From positions 248,001 to 312,000 of the forward strand of contig NZ_JACCBF010000001.1 of the NCBI RefSeq assembly GCF_013409625.1: a stretch of DNA of 64,000 nt, read 5' to 3'. This DNA comes from Nocardioides kongjuensis. Lineage in GTDB: Bacteria > Actinomycetota > Actinomycetes > Propionibacteriales > Nocardioidaceae. Every line of letters starts with the position of its first letter. The first letter of the stretch is position 1. The notes under the pieces were generated by a model. It saw only the letters and a program-made list of their open reading frames with translations. It was not told the DNA's origin and made no database searches. This document shows positions 15,728 to 26,364 of this stretch, in pieces. A program made the position numbers and the translations under genes.

Positions 15728-18700
15728 GTGTACCTGAAGAGCCTGACCCTCAAGGGGTTCAAGTCCTTCGCCTCCGCGACAACCCTGCAGCTCGAGCCCG
15801 GCATCACCTGCATCGTCGGCCCCAACGGGTCCGGCAAGTCCAACGTCGTCGACGCGCTCGCCTGGGTGATGGGCGAGGCCAGCGCCAAGAGCCTGCGCGG
15901 CGGCAAGATGGACGACGTCATCTTCGCCGGTACCTCGGGCCGCCCGCCCCTGGGCCGGGCCGAGGTCGTGCTGACCATCGACAACTCCGACGGTGCGCTG
16001 CCGATCGACTACACCGAGGTCACCATCAGCCGGACCATGTTCCGCACCGGTGGCTCCGAGTACGCCATCAACGGCACGACCTGCCGCCTGCTCGACGTCC
16101 AGGAGCTGCTCAGCGACTCCGGCATCGGCCGGGAGATGCACGTCATCGTCGGCCAGGGCCAGCTCGACCAGATCCTGCACGCCACCCCCGAGGACCGCCG
16201 CGGGTTCATCGAGGAGGCCGCGGGCGTCCTCAAGCACCGCAAGCGCAAGGAGAAGGCGCTGCGGAAGCTGGACTCCACCGAGGGCAACCTCAACCGGCTC
16301 AACGACCTGCTCAGCGAGATCCGGCGCCAGCTCAAGCCGCTCGGTCGCCAGGCCGAGGTCGCAAGGCGCGCCGCGACGGTGCAGGCCGACGTCCGCGATG
16401 CGCGGGCGCGGCTGCTCGCCGACGACCTGGTGACCGCCCGGACCTCCCTCGAGCAGGAGCTCGCCGACGAGAGCGTGCTGCTCGCCCGCCGCGAGGAGGT
16501 CGAGTCCGCGATCGCGACCGCGCGCGAGCAGGAGGCCACCTTGGAGGCGGCGCTGCGCGAGGACCTGCCCGCGCTCTCGGCGGCGCAGGAGACGCTGTCG
16601 TCGCTGACCGCCCTGCGCGAGCGGTTCCGCGGAACCCAGAGCCTGGCCGCCGAGCGGGTCCGCAACGCCGCCGGCGTCGCCGAGACCGAGGTGGAGCAGG
16701 GCCGCGACCCCGACGAGATCGAGGCCGAGGCCGGGCGGCTCGCCGCCCAGGAGGCCGAGATCGCCGCGCAGGTCACCGAGCAGCAGGCCGCGCTCGAGGA
16801 GGCCGTCGCCGCTCGCCGGGGCGCCGAGGAGGCCGCGGCCAACGAGGAACGACGGGTCGCCGGGCTGCTCCGCGCCGCCGCCGACCGCCGCGAGGGCCTC
16901 GCCCGCCTGCACGGCCAGGTCAACACCCTGCGCTCGCGAGCCCACGCCGCCGAGGAGGAGATCGGCCGCCTCGAGGCCGCCCGCGCCGACGCCCTGGCCC
17001 GCGCCGAGCGCTCCCAGCGCGACTTCACCGCGCTCGAGACCAAGGTCGCCGGCCTCGACGCCGGCGAGGAGGGCCTCGACGCCGAGCACGAGGCCGCGGT
17101 CGCCGCGCTCGACGACATCGAGGAGCGGCTGGTCAAGGTCCGCGAGGAGGCCCAGCAGGCCGACCGCGAGAAGGCCGGGCTCAGCGCCCGCAAGGAGGCC
17201 CTCGAGATCGGCCTGGCCCGCAAGGACGGTGCTGGCGCGCTGCTCGCCGCCTCCGACACCGTCTCGGGCCTGCTCGGCTCGGTCGCCGCGCTGGTCACGG
17301 TGCGCGGCGGCTACGAGGGTGCGGTCGCGGCCGCGCTGGGTGCTGCCGCCGACGCCGTCGCCGTCGCCGACGCCGACACGGCCGTCGCGGCCATCGACCA
17401 CCTCAAGAACGACGACCTCGGCCGCGCCGGGCTGCTGCTCGGCGGGGGAGAGGCCGAGACCACGTCGGGCTGGCCGGCGTTGCCGCCCGGTACGTCGTAC
17501 GCCGTCGACGTGGTCGAGTGCCCCGCCCAGGTCCGGCCCGCGCTCAACCGGCTGCTGCGCAAGGTCGCGGTCGTCGACGACCTCGGCGCCGCCCGCGCCC
17601 TGGTCGGCGACCTCGCCGACGTGGTCGCGGTGACCCGCGACGGCGACCTGCTCGGCGCCCACTTCGCCTCCGGCGGCTCCCACGCCACGCAGAGCCTGAT
17701 CGAGATCCAGGCCGCGGTCGACGAGGCCACCGAGTCGCTCGTCGAGGCCGTCGCTGCCGCGGAACGGCTCGGCTTCGACCTCGCCCGCCTGGAGAACGAG
17801 CGGCTCGAGGCCCGCCAGCGCGTCGACGTCGCCCTCGCCCGGTTGCACGAGTCCGACGCGACTCTCGCCGCCGTCGCCGAGGAGCTCGGCCAGCACGGCT
17901 CGCTCGCCCGCGCCGCCCGCGCCGAGGCCGAGCGGATGACCGAGGCGATCGCGCAGGCCGAGACCTCCCGCGAGCAGGCCCTGGTCGGGCTCGCCGAGCT
18001 CGAGCAGCGACTCGCCACGGCCGAGCAGGACACCGACGAGGAGCCTGACACCACCGAGCAGGAGCGCCTCGTCGAGGCCACGCGCGCGGCCCGGCAGAGC
18101 GAGATGGAGGCGCGTCTCGCGCTGCGCACCTCCGAGGAGCGCGCCCGCGCGCTGCACGGACGGGTCGACCAGATGCGCAAGGCCGCCGAGACGGAGCGCC
18201 AGGCGCGGGCCCGCGCGGCCGAGCGGCGTACCCGTCTGCTGGCCGAGGGCCGCGCCGGCCAGGCGGTCGCCACCGCCGTCACCTTCGTGCTCGCCCGCCT
18301 CGAGCGCTCGATCGAGGAGGCCGCGGCCCGGCGCCAGTCCGTCGAGGACTCCCGCCGTGGCCGCGAGCAGGAGCTGATGGTGGTGCGGCAGACGCTGCGC
18401 GACCTCGGCAAGGAGCACCAGGACCTGGTCAGCTCCGTGCACCGTGACGAGATGGCCCGGGCCCAGCAGCGGATGCGGATCGAGCAGATCGAGACCAAGG
18501 CGCTCGAGGAGCTCGGCCTCGAGCCCGACGGCCTGGTCGCCGACTACGGCCCCGACCAGCCGGTGCCGGTGCTCGAGCCGCCCGCCGAGGGCGAGGCGGC
18601 CGACCCCGACGCCGAGCCCCGCACGGTGCCCTACGTGCGCGAGGAGCAGGCCAAGCGGCTCAAGACCGCGCAGAAGGCGCTCGGCATGCTCGGCCGGGTC

Positions 18701-19294
18701 AACCCGCTCGCGCTCGAGGAGTTCAGTGCGATGGAGGAGCGCCACCAGTTCCTCTCCGAGCAGCTCGAGGACCTGCGCGCCACCCGCAAGGACCTGCTCG
18801 ACATCGTCAAGGACGTCGACGTGAAGGTCGAGCAGGTCTTCACCGAGGCGTACGCCGACGTCACCAAGGCCTTCGACCACACCTTCGCCCGCCTGTTCCC
18901 GGGAGGCGAGGGCCGCCTGGTCCTCACCGACCCCTCCGACATGCTCGCGACGGGCGTCGAGGTCGAGGCCCGGCCCCCCGGCAAGAAGGTCAAGCGGCTC
19001 TCGCTCCTCTCCGGCGGCGAGCGCTCGCTGGTCGCCGTCGCCTTCCTGGTCGCCCTGTTCAAGGCCCGGCCCTCGCCGTTCTACATCCTCGACGAGGTCG
19101 AGGCCGCCCTCGACGACACCAACCTCGGCCGCCTGCTGGAGATCTACGAGGAGCTGCGCGAGAACTCCCAGCTGCTCGTCATCACCCACCAGAAGCGCAC
19201 CATGGAGGTCGGTGACGCGCTCTACGGCGTCACCATGCGCGGCGACGGTGTCTCGGCGGTGATCAGCCAGCGGCTGCGGGACGAGTCGGCATGA
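15728..19294 (+). CDS. smc: Chromosome segregation protein SMC
   Basis: A 1188-residue condensin-type ATPase that organises and segregates the chromosome with ScpA and ScpB. It has Walker A GPNGSGKSNVVDAL near residue 31, a long coiled coil rich in Ala, Arg and Glu, a hinge at about 500-660, a second coiled coil, then the ABC signature LSLLSGGERSLVAVAF and Walker B FYILDEVEAALDD near the C-terminus. Length is normal. GTG 15728 gives the conserved MYLKSLTLKGFKSFA start. It follows a terminator, so it has its own promoter in 15600-15727. Confidence 0.97.
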   Translation: MYLKSLTLKGFKSFASATTLQLEPGITCIVGPNGSGKSNVVDALAWVMGEASAKSLRGGKMDDVIFAGTSGRPPLGRAEVVLTIDNSDGALPIDYTEVTISRTMFRTGGSEYAINGTTCRLLDVQELLSDSGIGREMHVIVGQGQLDQILHATPEDRRGFIEEAAGVLKHRKRKEKALRKLDSTEGNLNRLNDLLSEIRRQLKPLGRQAEVARRAATVQADVRDARARLLADDLVTARTSLEQELADESVLLARREEVESAIATAREQEATLEAALREDLPALSAAQETLSSLTALRERFRGTQSLAAERVRNAAGVAETEVEQGRDPDEIEAEAGRLAAQEAEIAAQVTEQQAALEEAVAARRGAEEAAANEERRVAGLLRAAADRREGLARLHGQVNTLRSRAHAAEEEIGRLEAARADALARAERSQRDFTALETKVAGLDAGEEGLDAEHEAAVAALDDIEERLVKVREEAQQADREKAGLSARKEALEIGLARKDGAGALLAASDTVSGLLGSVAALVTVRGGYEGAVAAALGAAADAVAVADADTAVAAIDHLKNDDLGRAGLLLGGGEAETTSGWPALPPGTSYAVDVVECPAQVRPALNRLLRKVAVVDDLGAARALVGDLADVVAVTRDGDLLGAHFASGGSHATQSLIEIQAAVDEATESLVEAVAAAERLGFDLARLENERLEARQRVDVALARLHESDATLAAVAEELGQHGSLARAARAEAERMTEAIAQAETSREQALVGLAELEQRLATAEQDTDEEPDTTEQERLVEATRAARQSEMEARLALRTSEERARALHGRVDQMRKAAETERQARARAAERRTRLLAEGRAGQAVATAVTFVLARLERSIEEAAARRQSVEDSRRGREQELMVVRQTLRDLGKEHQDLVSSVHRDEMARAQQRMRIEQIETKALEELGLEPDGLVADYGPDQPVPVLEPPAEGEAADPDAEPRTVPYVREEQAKRLKTAQKALGMLGRVNPLALEEFSAMEERHQFLSEQLEDLRATRKDLLDIVKDVDVKVEQVFTEAYADVTKAFDHTFARLFPGGEGRLVLTDPSDMLATGVEVEARPPGKKVKRLSLLSGGERSLVAVAFLVALFKARPSPFYILDEVEAALDDTNLGRLLEIYEELRENSQLLVITHQKRTMEVGDALYGVTMRGDGVSAVISQRLRDESA

Positions 19295-19361
19295 ACCACC
19301 CCACCACGTTCCTCGTCCCCCCGCTTCGCTCCTCCGCGAACGCCGCCGCGGGGAACCCGGT

Positions 19362-19832
19362 GTGAGCGCTCCCGACCGCACCCGGCCCGACCGGTCGTCG
19401 TACCGCGCCTGGCGCACGGCGACCACCCGTTGGTCCGACGACGACGTCTACGGGCACCTCAACAACGCCCGCTACTTCGACCTGATCGACACCGCGGTCA
19501 ACGCGCACCTCCACGAGGCGACCGGCACCGACATCCGCCGGCTCCCCGCGATCGGGGTGGTCGCGGAGGTGTCGTGCCGCTACTTCGCCGAGATGGGCTA
19601 CCCGCGCCCGATCGAGCTGGGGCTGGCGGTCGAGCGCCTCGGCACGTCGTCGGTGATCTACCGCGTCGGCCTCTTCCAGGGCGACCCCGAGGGCGAGGGC
19701 GCGCTGGCGTCCGCGGAGGGCCGGTTCGTCCACGTGTACGTCGACAACACCGACCCCGCGCGGCCGGTCACGCCGTTGCCGGACGTCGTCCGTTCGGTAC
19801 TCGAACCGTTGGTGGCGCAGCCGGATCGCTGA
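19362..19832 (+). CDS. Acyl-CoA thioesterase (4HBT hotdog family)
   Basis: A 156-residue hotdog-fold protein. WSDDDVYGHLNNARYFDLIDTA is the 4-hydroxybenzoyl-CoA-thioesterase-like catalytic motif, with Asp in the conserved position and HLNNARYF after it. It hydrolyses acyl-CoA thioesters; chain preference cannot be told. It begins 67 bp after smc. Its end overlaps the convergent glycan gene by 65 bp. Confidence 0.88.
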   Translation: MSAPDRTRPDRSSYRAWRTATTRWSDDDVYGHLNNARYFDLIDTAVNAHLHEATGTDIRRLPAIGVVAEVSCRYFAEMGYPRPIELGLAVERLGTSSVIYRVGLFQGDPEGEGALASAEGRFVHVYVDNTDPARPVTPLPDVVRSVLEPLVAQPDR

Positions 19833-22320
19833 GGCTCGCCCGCCGTACCTGCTCGACGACGCGGTGAGCGGCGCCGTCGTCGGCAGGACCGACCAGGTGG
19901 TCGCGGCACCGGGTGTAGCGCTCGACCTCGTCCGGGGTGCGCGCGGCCAGTGCCCGCTCCAGGGCCGGGACCAGGTCGGCGCCCGTGCGGCACACCGGAC
20001 CCGGCAGCTCCGGCTCCGCGTCAGCGCCATCGAGGACGACGACCGGATCGCCCGTGAGCAGGAAGTCGGCCAGGTAGTGCGAGTTGTCGGTGACCAACAG
20101 GTCCGCCTCGCGGAAGAGCACCTCGACGTCGGGGAACCGACGGGGCATCAGCAGGAGCGGGTCGAGGTCGGTGAAGAGGTGGCCGTCCGCGTTGCTCCGG
20201 ACGCCGACAACCGTCCCCGTGCGTCGCGCCCAGTCGGCCAGCGCAGCTGTCTCGGTGCCCCCGAGGCCGGGGATGCGGGTGCCTCCGGCCGGCAGCCACA
20301 GGACCAGGCGGCGACCGGCGAGCAGGGCCCGCAGGTCGGCGAGCTCGGCGCGCAGGTCGGCGGGCAGCTGCTCCTCGGGACGCAGCAGGAACGCGTGCCG
20401 AGGCTGGCCGGTCGCCCACACCTCGAGGCCCGGTGACACGCCGTCCCGGGTCTCGACCGGCATCGCGTCGAGCGCACTGGTGGTCACCACGACGTGCCGT
20501 TCAGGCCGTGCGCGACCACGGCGCACGGCGGTCGGCGAGGGGGAGAGCGGGTGCTGCTCGCCGTTCGCGCGCGGCCGCGGCAGTCCGGCGCCGACGTCGA
20601 TGACCCGGTGCTGGTCCATGTCCAGCTCCCAGGGAAAGGTCAGGTCGACGCTGTGTCGCACGAAGACCTGCCCCGCTCGGGCGAGGAGCTCTTGCCCGGC
20701 CCGGCTGTCGAGCGGCACCGTGACGACGTTCTCGCCGGTCAGGTCCACCGTGCGGGATCGGGTCAGCACGATCTTCCTGATCGACGGGTCGTGCCGGACC
20801 TCCTCGAAGATCGCGCGCTCGTTGCCGGTCAAGGAGGGCTCGCCCGGCGCGACCGGGAAGGCCCACCAGTGGTCGAACCGGGGTGACACCCGGCTCTCGA
20901 CCCGGAACTCCTTCTTGTTGAGCCGCCGCTGGAAGTCGACCAGTCCGTTGAGCTGCGTGTGGACCCGACTGGTCCGGTCCAGCTTGTCGGCCGGGGCCAC
21001 GCGGTGCAGGTTGCGCTCGAACAGCTCGACGGGTGCGTCCGGGACCTGTGCCAGCACGCGCTCCTTCCAGCGGCCCAGGTCGGGCGTGCCGACGTTCTCG
21101 CCGATGAAGTTCCGCTTGAGGAGCGGGAAGCCGCGGGCCACCAGCTCGAAGTAGTCGGCCGAGTAGAGCGGGTGGAACGGGTAGAGGTCGGGGACGAAGG
21201 TCTCGAAGTCGAAGCCGGCCTTGATCAGGTAGTCGCTGAGCCCGATCTCGTACTTGAGGATCACCAGCTCCTTGTGCCCCTGGCTCACCACGGCGCCCAA
21301 CCGGCGGCGGAAGCCCGGGTCGGCGACCACGGGCCGCCGGAACGTCAGGAAGTAGGAGCTGAGGTGCATCCGGTAGTGCGGGTTCCAGTCCTCGAGCTCG
21401 GTGTGGAACCGCTTGCCCTCGTCGAGCGGGACAGGGGCGAGGTGCCCCTCGTGGCGGGAGAAGTCCATCTTGGTGGCCTGCATGCCCCACCAGTCGGCGG
21501 CGCGGGCATCCATCCGCGCGAAGGTCTCGTCGAGGCTGCGCAGCAGGTAGCAGCTGTCGTTGGCGAACATCAGCTCGTCGTACTGGTCGATCGTCTCCCA
21601 GCCCACGAGCTCGGTGGCGAGCAGCGAGAAGGAGCCGAAGTCGTAGCGCGCGTGGGGGATCGACCACGCCGCGACGGTGACCTCGGCCAGCTTCGCCAGC
21701 TCGGTGTGCGGCATCACGCCGTCGGCGAGGTAGTAGACGTCAGCGTGCCGGCTCAGCTCGCGCAGGTAGTGCAGGACGTAGTCGTCGACGATGCCGTCGG
21801 CGTCGTAGGCGGCGTACAGGCAGATCCGGCGCGGGCCCGAGGCGGGGGGAAGGACGCCCGTGCGCGGAGCGACCCGGGGCGGAGCGGTCGGGAGACCGGC
21901 GCGGCGGCCGACGAGCACGTGGAAGAGCAGTGGGTTGATGGCGTCGTGGGTCGGGTCGAGATGCTCGGACCAGTACCACCACACGTCGAAGTCGGGGCGC
22001 GGGCTGCGCAGCCAGCGCCACCCGATCCGGCAGAAGTGCTCGACGGGATCCATCTGCTCGTCGCGCAGGACCTTGAGCTCCTTGTTGGCGCGTGCATAGC
22101 GGCGGGGCTTCATCGCACGAGCCCGACGGATCACCTCGATCTCGCAGGCGAGCAGCACCTCTGCCTCCGGTTCGGGAAGCGCGTCGCCCGCGTGCGAAGG
22201 CAGCCCGTTGCGGACGGCGTCGGCGAGCAGGCCGTCGGCGGCCTTGCGATCGTCGGCTGCGAGGGTCTCCCAGCGGCTGACCAGGGCGTGCCAGGCTCGG
22301 GTGAACTGCTCAGGGGTCAT
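19768..22320 (-). CDS. RgpF-like / TagF-like surface-glycan fusion protein
   Basis: An 850-residue cytoplasmic-face protein with three parts. Residues about 60-125 contain a short repeat found beside glycosyltransferases (DPVEHFCRIGWRWL, then NPLLFHVLVG). Residues about 145-420 match rhamnan-synthesis protein F: YAAYDADGIVDDYVLHYLREL, DELMFANDSCYLL and YFLTFRRPVVADPGF. Residues about 540-840 resemble CDP-glycerol:glycerophosphotransferase (TagF/TarF): the C-terminal DLLVTDNSHYLADFLLTGDPVV fits the family, but its usual WHG motif is not seen (IDVGAGLPRPR stands near its place). The start is ATG 22320, which overlaps the previous stop as ATGA. It is probably involved in building wall teichoic-acid- or rhamnose-type polymers. 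Whether the C-terminal domain is active is unclear. Confidence 0.8.
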   Translation of the reverse strand: MTPEQFTRAWHALVSRWETLAADDRKAADGLLADAVRNGLPSHAGDALPEPEAEVLLACEIEVIRRARAMKPRRYARANKELKVLRDEQMDPVEHFCRIGWRWLRSPRPDFDVWWYWSEHLDPTHDAINPLLFHVLVGRRAGLPTAPPRVAPRTGVLPPASGPRRICLYAAYDADGIVDDYVLHYLRELSRHADVYYLADGVMPHTELAKLAEVTVAAWSIPHARYDFGSFSLLATELVGWETIDQYDELMFANDSCYLLRSLDETFARMDARAADWWGMQATKMDFSRHEGHLAPVPLDEGKRFHTELEDWNPHYRMHLSSYFLTFRRPVVADPGFRRRLGAVVSQGHKELVILKYEIGLSDYLIKAGFDFETFVPDLYPFHPLYSADYFELVARGFPLLKRNFIGENVGTPDLGRWKERVLAQVPDAPVELFERNLHRVAPADKLDRTSRVHTQLNGLVDFQRRLNKKEFRVESRVSPRFDHWWAFPVAPGEPSLTGNERAIFEEVRHDPSIRKIVLTRSRTVDLTGENVVTVPLDSRAGQELLARAGQVFVRHSVDLTFPWELDMDQHRVIDVGAGLPRPRANGEQHPLSPSPTAVRRGRARPERHVVVTTSALDAMPVETRDGVSPGLEVWATGQPRHAFLLRPEEQLPADLRAELADLRALLAGRRLVLWLPAGGTRIPGLGGTETAALADWARRTGTVVGVRSNADGHLFTDLDPLLLMPRRFPDVEVLFREADLLVTDNSHYLADFLLTGDPVVVLDGADAEPELPGPVCRTGADLVPALERALAARTPDEVERYTRCRDHLVGPADDGAAHRVVEQVRRASLSDPAAPPTVRVPNGRRPATA

Positions 22321-22877
22321 CGCTGTGAGCGCAGGTGGTGGAGGAGGGGATTGACCTCCGCGCCGAGCTCGGGGTGCTGGCGCCGGTAGGCACGGGTGTC
22401 GAAGTCCGGGCCCGGGTCCTTGCCCGACCAGGCGCCCCGGCGCAGGTAGTGCAGGGCCGGAGTGGCGCCGCTGCCCGCAGCCGCGGGATAGGTGCGCAGG
22501 TACCACGCGCCGTCGAACAGGTTCGAGCTGGTGATGAGCGCCAGGTCCGCCCGCTCCGAGCGCGTCGGCATCTCGGGAGCGAGCCACCTGCGCAGCGGTC
22601 CCCACCAGCGCGACCGGCGCTCGCGCTTGGTGAGCCAGGTGTCCACGGCCAGCGACAGCTTGATCAGCTGCTCCTCGGCGCGCGCGGCCGTAGCCAGCAG
22701 CTCGCGGTCGATCTCCTGCTGCTCGCGCAGGGCCGCCAGCTCGAGGCGGCAGGTGTGCAGCTCCTCGCGGAGCTGCGAGGGCTCACGCGCGCTGTCGGCA
22801 AGGATCTCCGGCTCCACGGTCTGCTGCCCTCTTCGTCCCTGTTCGTCGCCTTGCTGTCCGTCGCTCGACGCTAGCAT
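22317..22877 (-). CDS. Coiled-coil protein with glycosyltransferase-associated repeat
   Basis: Up to 186 residues. The N-terminal half is a charged coiled coil (about 35-85, LREELHTCRLELAALREQQE). The C-terminal third carries two copies of the repeat seen beside RgpF and other glycan enzymes: NLFDGAWYLRTYP...LHYLRRG and DFDTRAYRRQHP...NPLLHHL. The downstream gene begins inside its stop codon (ATGA), and the same repeat occurs at that protein's N-terminus, so the two probably work together on a cell-surface polymer. ATG 22877 has no clear ribosome-binding site. GTG 22817, with AGAGGG upstream, may be the real start. Confidence 0.75.
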   Translation of the reverse strand: MLASSDGQQGDEQGRRGQQTVEPEILADSAREPSQLREELHTCRLELAALREQQEIDRELLATAARAEEQLIKLSLAVDTWLTKRERRSRWWGPLRRWLAPEMPTRSERADLALITSSNLFDGAWYLRTYPAAAGSGATPALHYLRRGAWSGKDPGPDFDTRAYRRQHPELGAEVNPLLHHLRSQR

Positions 22878-22995
22878 CCGCGCGTCCGCGGGCGGGAGCG
22901 GGCGCGCGTTGGCCCAGCGCTGGGCGGCTTGGAGGCGCGACGTAGGATCAGGGCACCGTTTGCCCCGCAGCGATCCCTACTCGGAGGAGTCGAAG

Positions 22996-23184
22996 GTGCT
23001 GTTCGTCGCGCTCGCCGTGATCCTGAGCCTCGCCGTTTCTGCTGTTGTCGCGCTCTACGTCGCCTACCCCGGCCGGGGCGAGCAGATGCCGCTCGTCCCG
23101 TGGCTCGGTGACGCCCTGGGGCGTGCCGTCGACTCGGCTCCGGTGCTGGCCGACGACGAGCGGGACCTGCAGCGTCTCGGCTGA
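22996..23184 (+). CDS. Small single-pass membrane protein
   Basis: A 62-residue protein from GTG 22996, with GGAGGAG at 22983-22989. One N-terminal transmembrane helix (LFVALAVILSLAVSAVVALY) is followed by a short soluble tail (PWLGDALGRAVDSAPVLADD). It stands directly upstream of ftsY. The family is not known to me. Similar short membrane proteins are common at this site in actinobacteria. Confidence 0.7.
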   Translation: MLFVALAVILSLAVSAVVALYVAYPGRGEQMPLVPWLGDALGRAVDSAPVLADDERDLQRLG

Positions 23185-23275
23185 TCCCTGTGCCTGCCTG
23201 CGTCGACCTGCCAGCGTCGAGCTGAGCGGGGCCGCCCGTTTCTGAGTCGGGCGGGCGGCGTGATGGGATGACCGC

Positions 23276-24418
23276 ATGCAGGAGTGGCTCTACCTCGTCA
23301 TCGGGGTCGCCGTCGTCGGCGTCCTCGCGATCGCCGGCTTCGTCGGGACCCGGGTCCGTCGTACGCCGAAGGCCCCGGAGGCGACGACCGACGTCATCGC
23401 CCCGCCGGCCCCCGAGGTCGGGACCGAGGCGCCCGACGTCGCGGTCGAGACCCCCGAGGTCGAGACGCCCGCGGAGCCCGCGGCTCCCGCCCTCGAGACC
23501 CCGGAGAAGCCGGCCTCGCGGCTGGTCCGGCTGCGTCAGCGGCTCGCCGGGTCCAACGCGCTGGGCCGCGGCCTGCTCGGGCTGCTCAGCCGCGACAAGC
23601 TGGACGAGGACACCTGGGAGGCGATCGAGGACCTGCTCCTCGCCGCCGACATCGGCGTCGCGCCCACCCAGGAGCTCGTCGAGAGGCTCCGCACCCGCCT
23701 GCGGGTCGAGGGCGGCCAGGCGCCGGACGCCCGCACCGTGCTCCGCGAGGAGCTGATCAACCTGGTCGACCCGACGATGGACCGCTCGCTGCGGGTGAGC
23801 GGCGAGGGTGACGCCCCCGGCGTGGTCCTCGTGGTCGGCGTCAACGGCACCGGCAAGACGACCACCGTGGGCAAGCTGGCCCGGATCCTGGTGGCCGACG
23901 ACCGCACGGCGCTCCTCGCCGCCGCCGACACCTTCCGCGCGGCCGCGACCGAGCAGCTCGCCACGTGGGGTGAGCGGGTCGGCGTCGAGGTCGTCCGCGG
24001 TCCCGAGGCCGGCGACCCGGCCAGCGTCGCGTTCGACGCCGTCAAGCAGGGCGTGGACCGCGGCGTGGACACCGTCGTCGTCGACACCGCGGGCCGGCTG
24101 CAGAACAAGCAGGGCCTGATGGACGAGCTCGGCAAGGTCAAGCGCGTCATCGAGAAGCAGGCGCCGGTCACCGAGGTGCTGCTCGTCCTCGACGCCACCA
24201 CGGGGCAGAACGGCCTGATCCAGGCCAAGGTGTTCTCCGAGGTCGTCGACGTGACGGGCATCGTGCTCACCAAGCTCGACGGCTCCGCGAAGGGCGGCAT
24301 CGTCGTCGCCGTGCAGCGCCAGCTCGGCGTACCGGTCAAGCTGGTCGGCCTGGGCGAGGGCCCCGACGACCTCGCGCCGTTCGACGCCGCCGCGTTCGTC
24401 GACGCGCTCCTCGGCTGA
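23276..24418 (+). CDS. ftsY: Signal recognition particle receptor FtsY
   Basis: A 380-residue SRP GTPase that receives ribosome-SRP complexes at the membrane. An N-terminal membrane helix (residues 3-25) is typical of actinobacterial FtsY and is followed by an acidic Pro/Glu-rich linker to about 85. The NG domain has P-loop GVNGTGKTTTVGKLA (about 183-197), DTFRAAATEQL, DTAGRLQNK, and TKLDGSAKGG, with GEGPDDLAPF at the end. It pairs functionally with ffh at 33.7 kb. Confidence 0.97.
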   Translation: MQEWLYLVIGVAVVGVLAIAGFVGTRVRRTPKAPEATTDVIAPPAPEVGTEAPDVAVETPEVETPAEPAAPALETPEKPASRLVRLRQRLAGSNALGRGLLGLLSRDKLDEDTWEAIEDLLLAADIGVAPTQELVERLRTRLRVEGGQAPDARTVLREELINLVDPTMDRSLRVSGEGDAPGVVLVVGVNGTGKTTTVGKLARILVADDRTALLAAADTFRAAATEQLATWGERVGVEVVRGPEAGDPASVAFDAVKQGVDRGVDTVVVDTAGRLQNKQGLMDELGKVKRVIEKQAPVTEVLLVLDATTGQNGLIQAKVFSEVVDVTGIVLTKLDGSAKGGIVVAVQRQLGVPVKLVGLGEGPDDLAPFDAAAFVDALLG

Positions 24419-24420
24419 TC

Positions 24421-24437
24421 GACGGCGCCTCGCCGTC
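24421..24437 (+). terminator. Possible ftsY terminator hairpin
   Basis: A 7-bp stem, GACGGCG and CGCCGTC, around CCT, directly after the ftsY stop. It is short and lacks a T-run, so this is a weak call. Confidence 0.35.
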
Positions 24438-24485
24438 ACCGGCGAGTGTGGCCCGCCTCACGTCCGCGGCGGGGTTCATCGGCCC

Positions 24486-24543
24486 GTAACTGCCGTGCGG
24501 CACCCGTTACGAGCCGGAAACATCCGGTCGCGCGAGCCGAAAC
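24486..24543 (+). promoter_or_regulatory. GlnR-type box upstream of amtB-glnK
   Basis: GTTAC (24506-24510), N6, GAAAC (24517-24521) matches the actinobacterial GlnR half-box pair. A GTAAC lies 20 bp upstream (24486-24490), and a further GAAAC lies exactly 22 bp after the first (24539-24543), the spacing expected of a double box. Nitrogen-limitation control by GlnR is inferred; no glnR gene is in this window. Confidence 0.65.
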
Positions 24544-24565
24544 CTGCGCCGCCGAGTCTTCGGGC

Positions 24566-26247
<1,682 letters not shown>

Positions 26248-26262
26248 GTCAGACGAACCCCG

Positions 26263-26295
26263 AGCCGGGGTCCGCCCACGCGGCGGACCCCGGCT
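26263..26295 (+). terminator. glnK terminator
   Basis: A perfect 14-bp stem (AGCCGGGGTCCGCC at 26263-26276 and its complement at 26282-26295) with a 5-nt loop, 15 bp after the glnK stop. It separates the two amtB units. Confidence 0.85.
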
Positions 26296-26305
26296 TCACG
26301 GGCGT

Positions 26306-26342
26306 GTAACCGCTGTCGGGAGACGCGTTACACGCGCGAAAC
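26306..26342 (+). promoter_or_regulatory. GlnR-type box upstream of amtB-glnD
   Basis: GTTAC (26327-26331), N6, GAAAC (26338-26342), with GTAAC 21 bp upstream (26306-26310). The layout copies that of the first amtB promoter and ends 22 bp before the GTG start. Confidence 0.65.
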
Positions 26343-26364
26343 ATTCGGACCTCACAGTGTCCGA

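Noticed and set aside
15305..19426. A 1373-codon open frame on the minus strand opposite smc
   Set aside because: It is a shadow produced by high-GC codon use. The plus strand encodes a complete SMC with all ATPase motifs, and the minus product is low-complexity with no domain.
24446..24565. N-terminal extension of amtB copy 1 by 40 residues
   Set aside because: It would cover the GlnR-type box and gives a basic, non-membrane leader not seen in Amt proteins. ATG 24566 fits the family.
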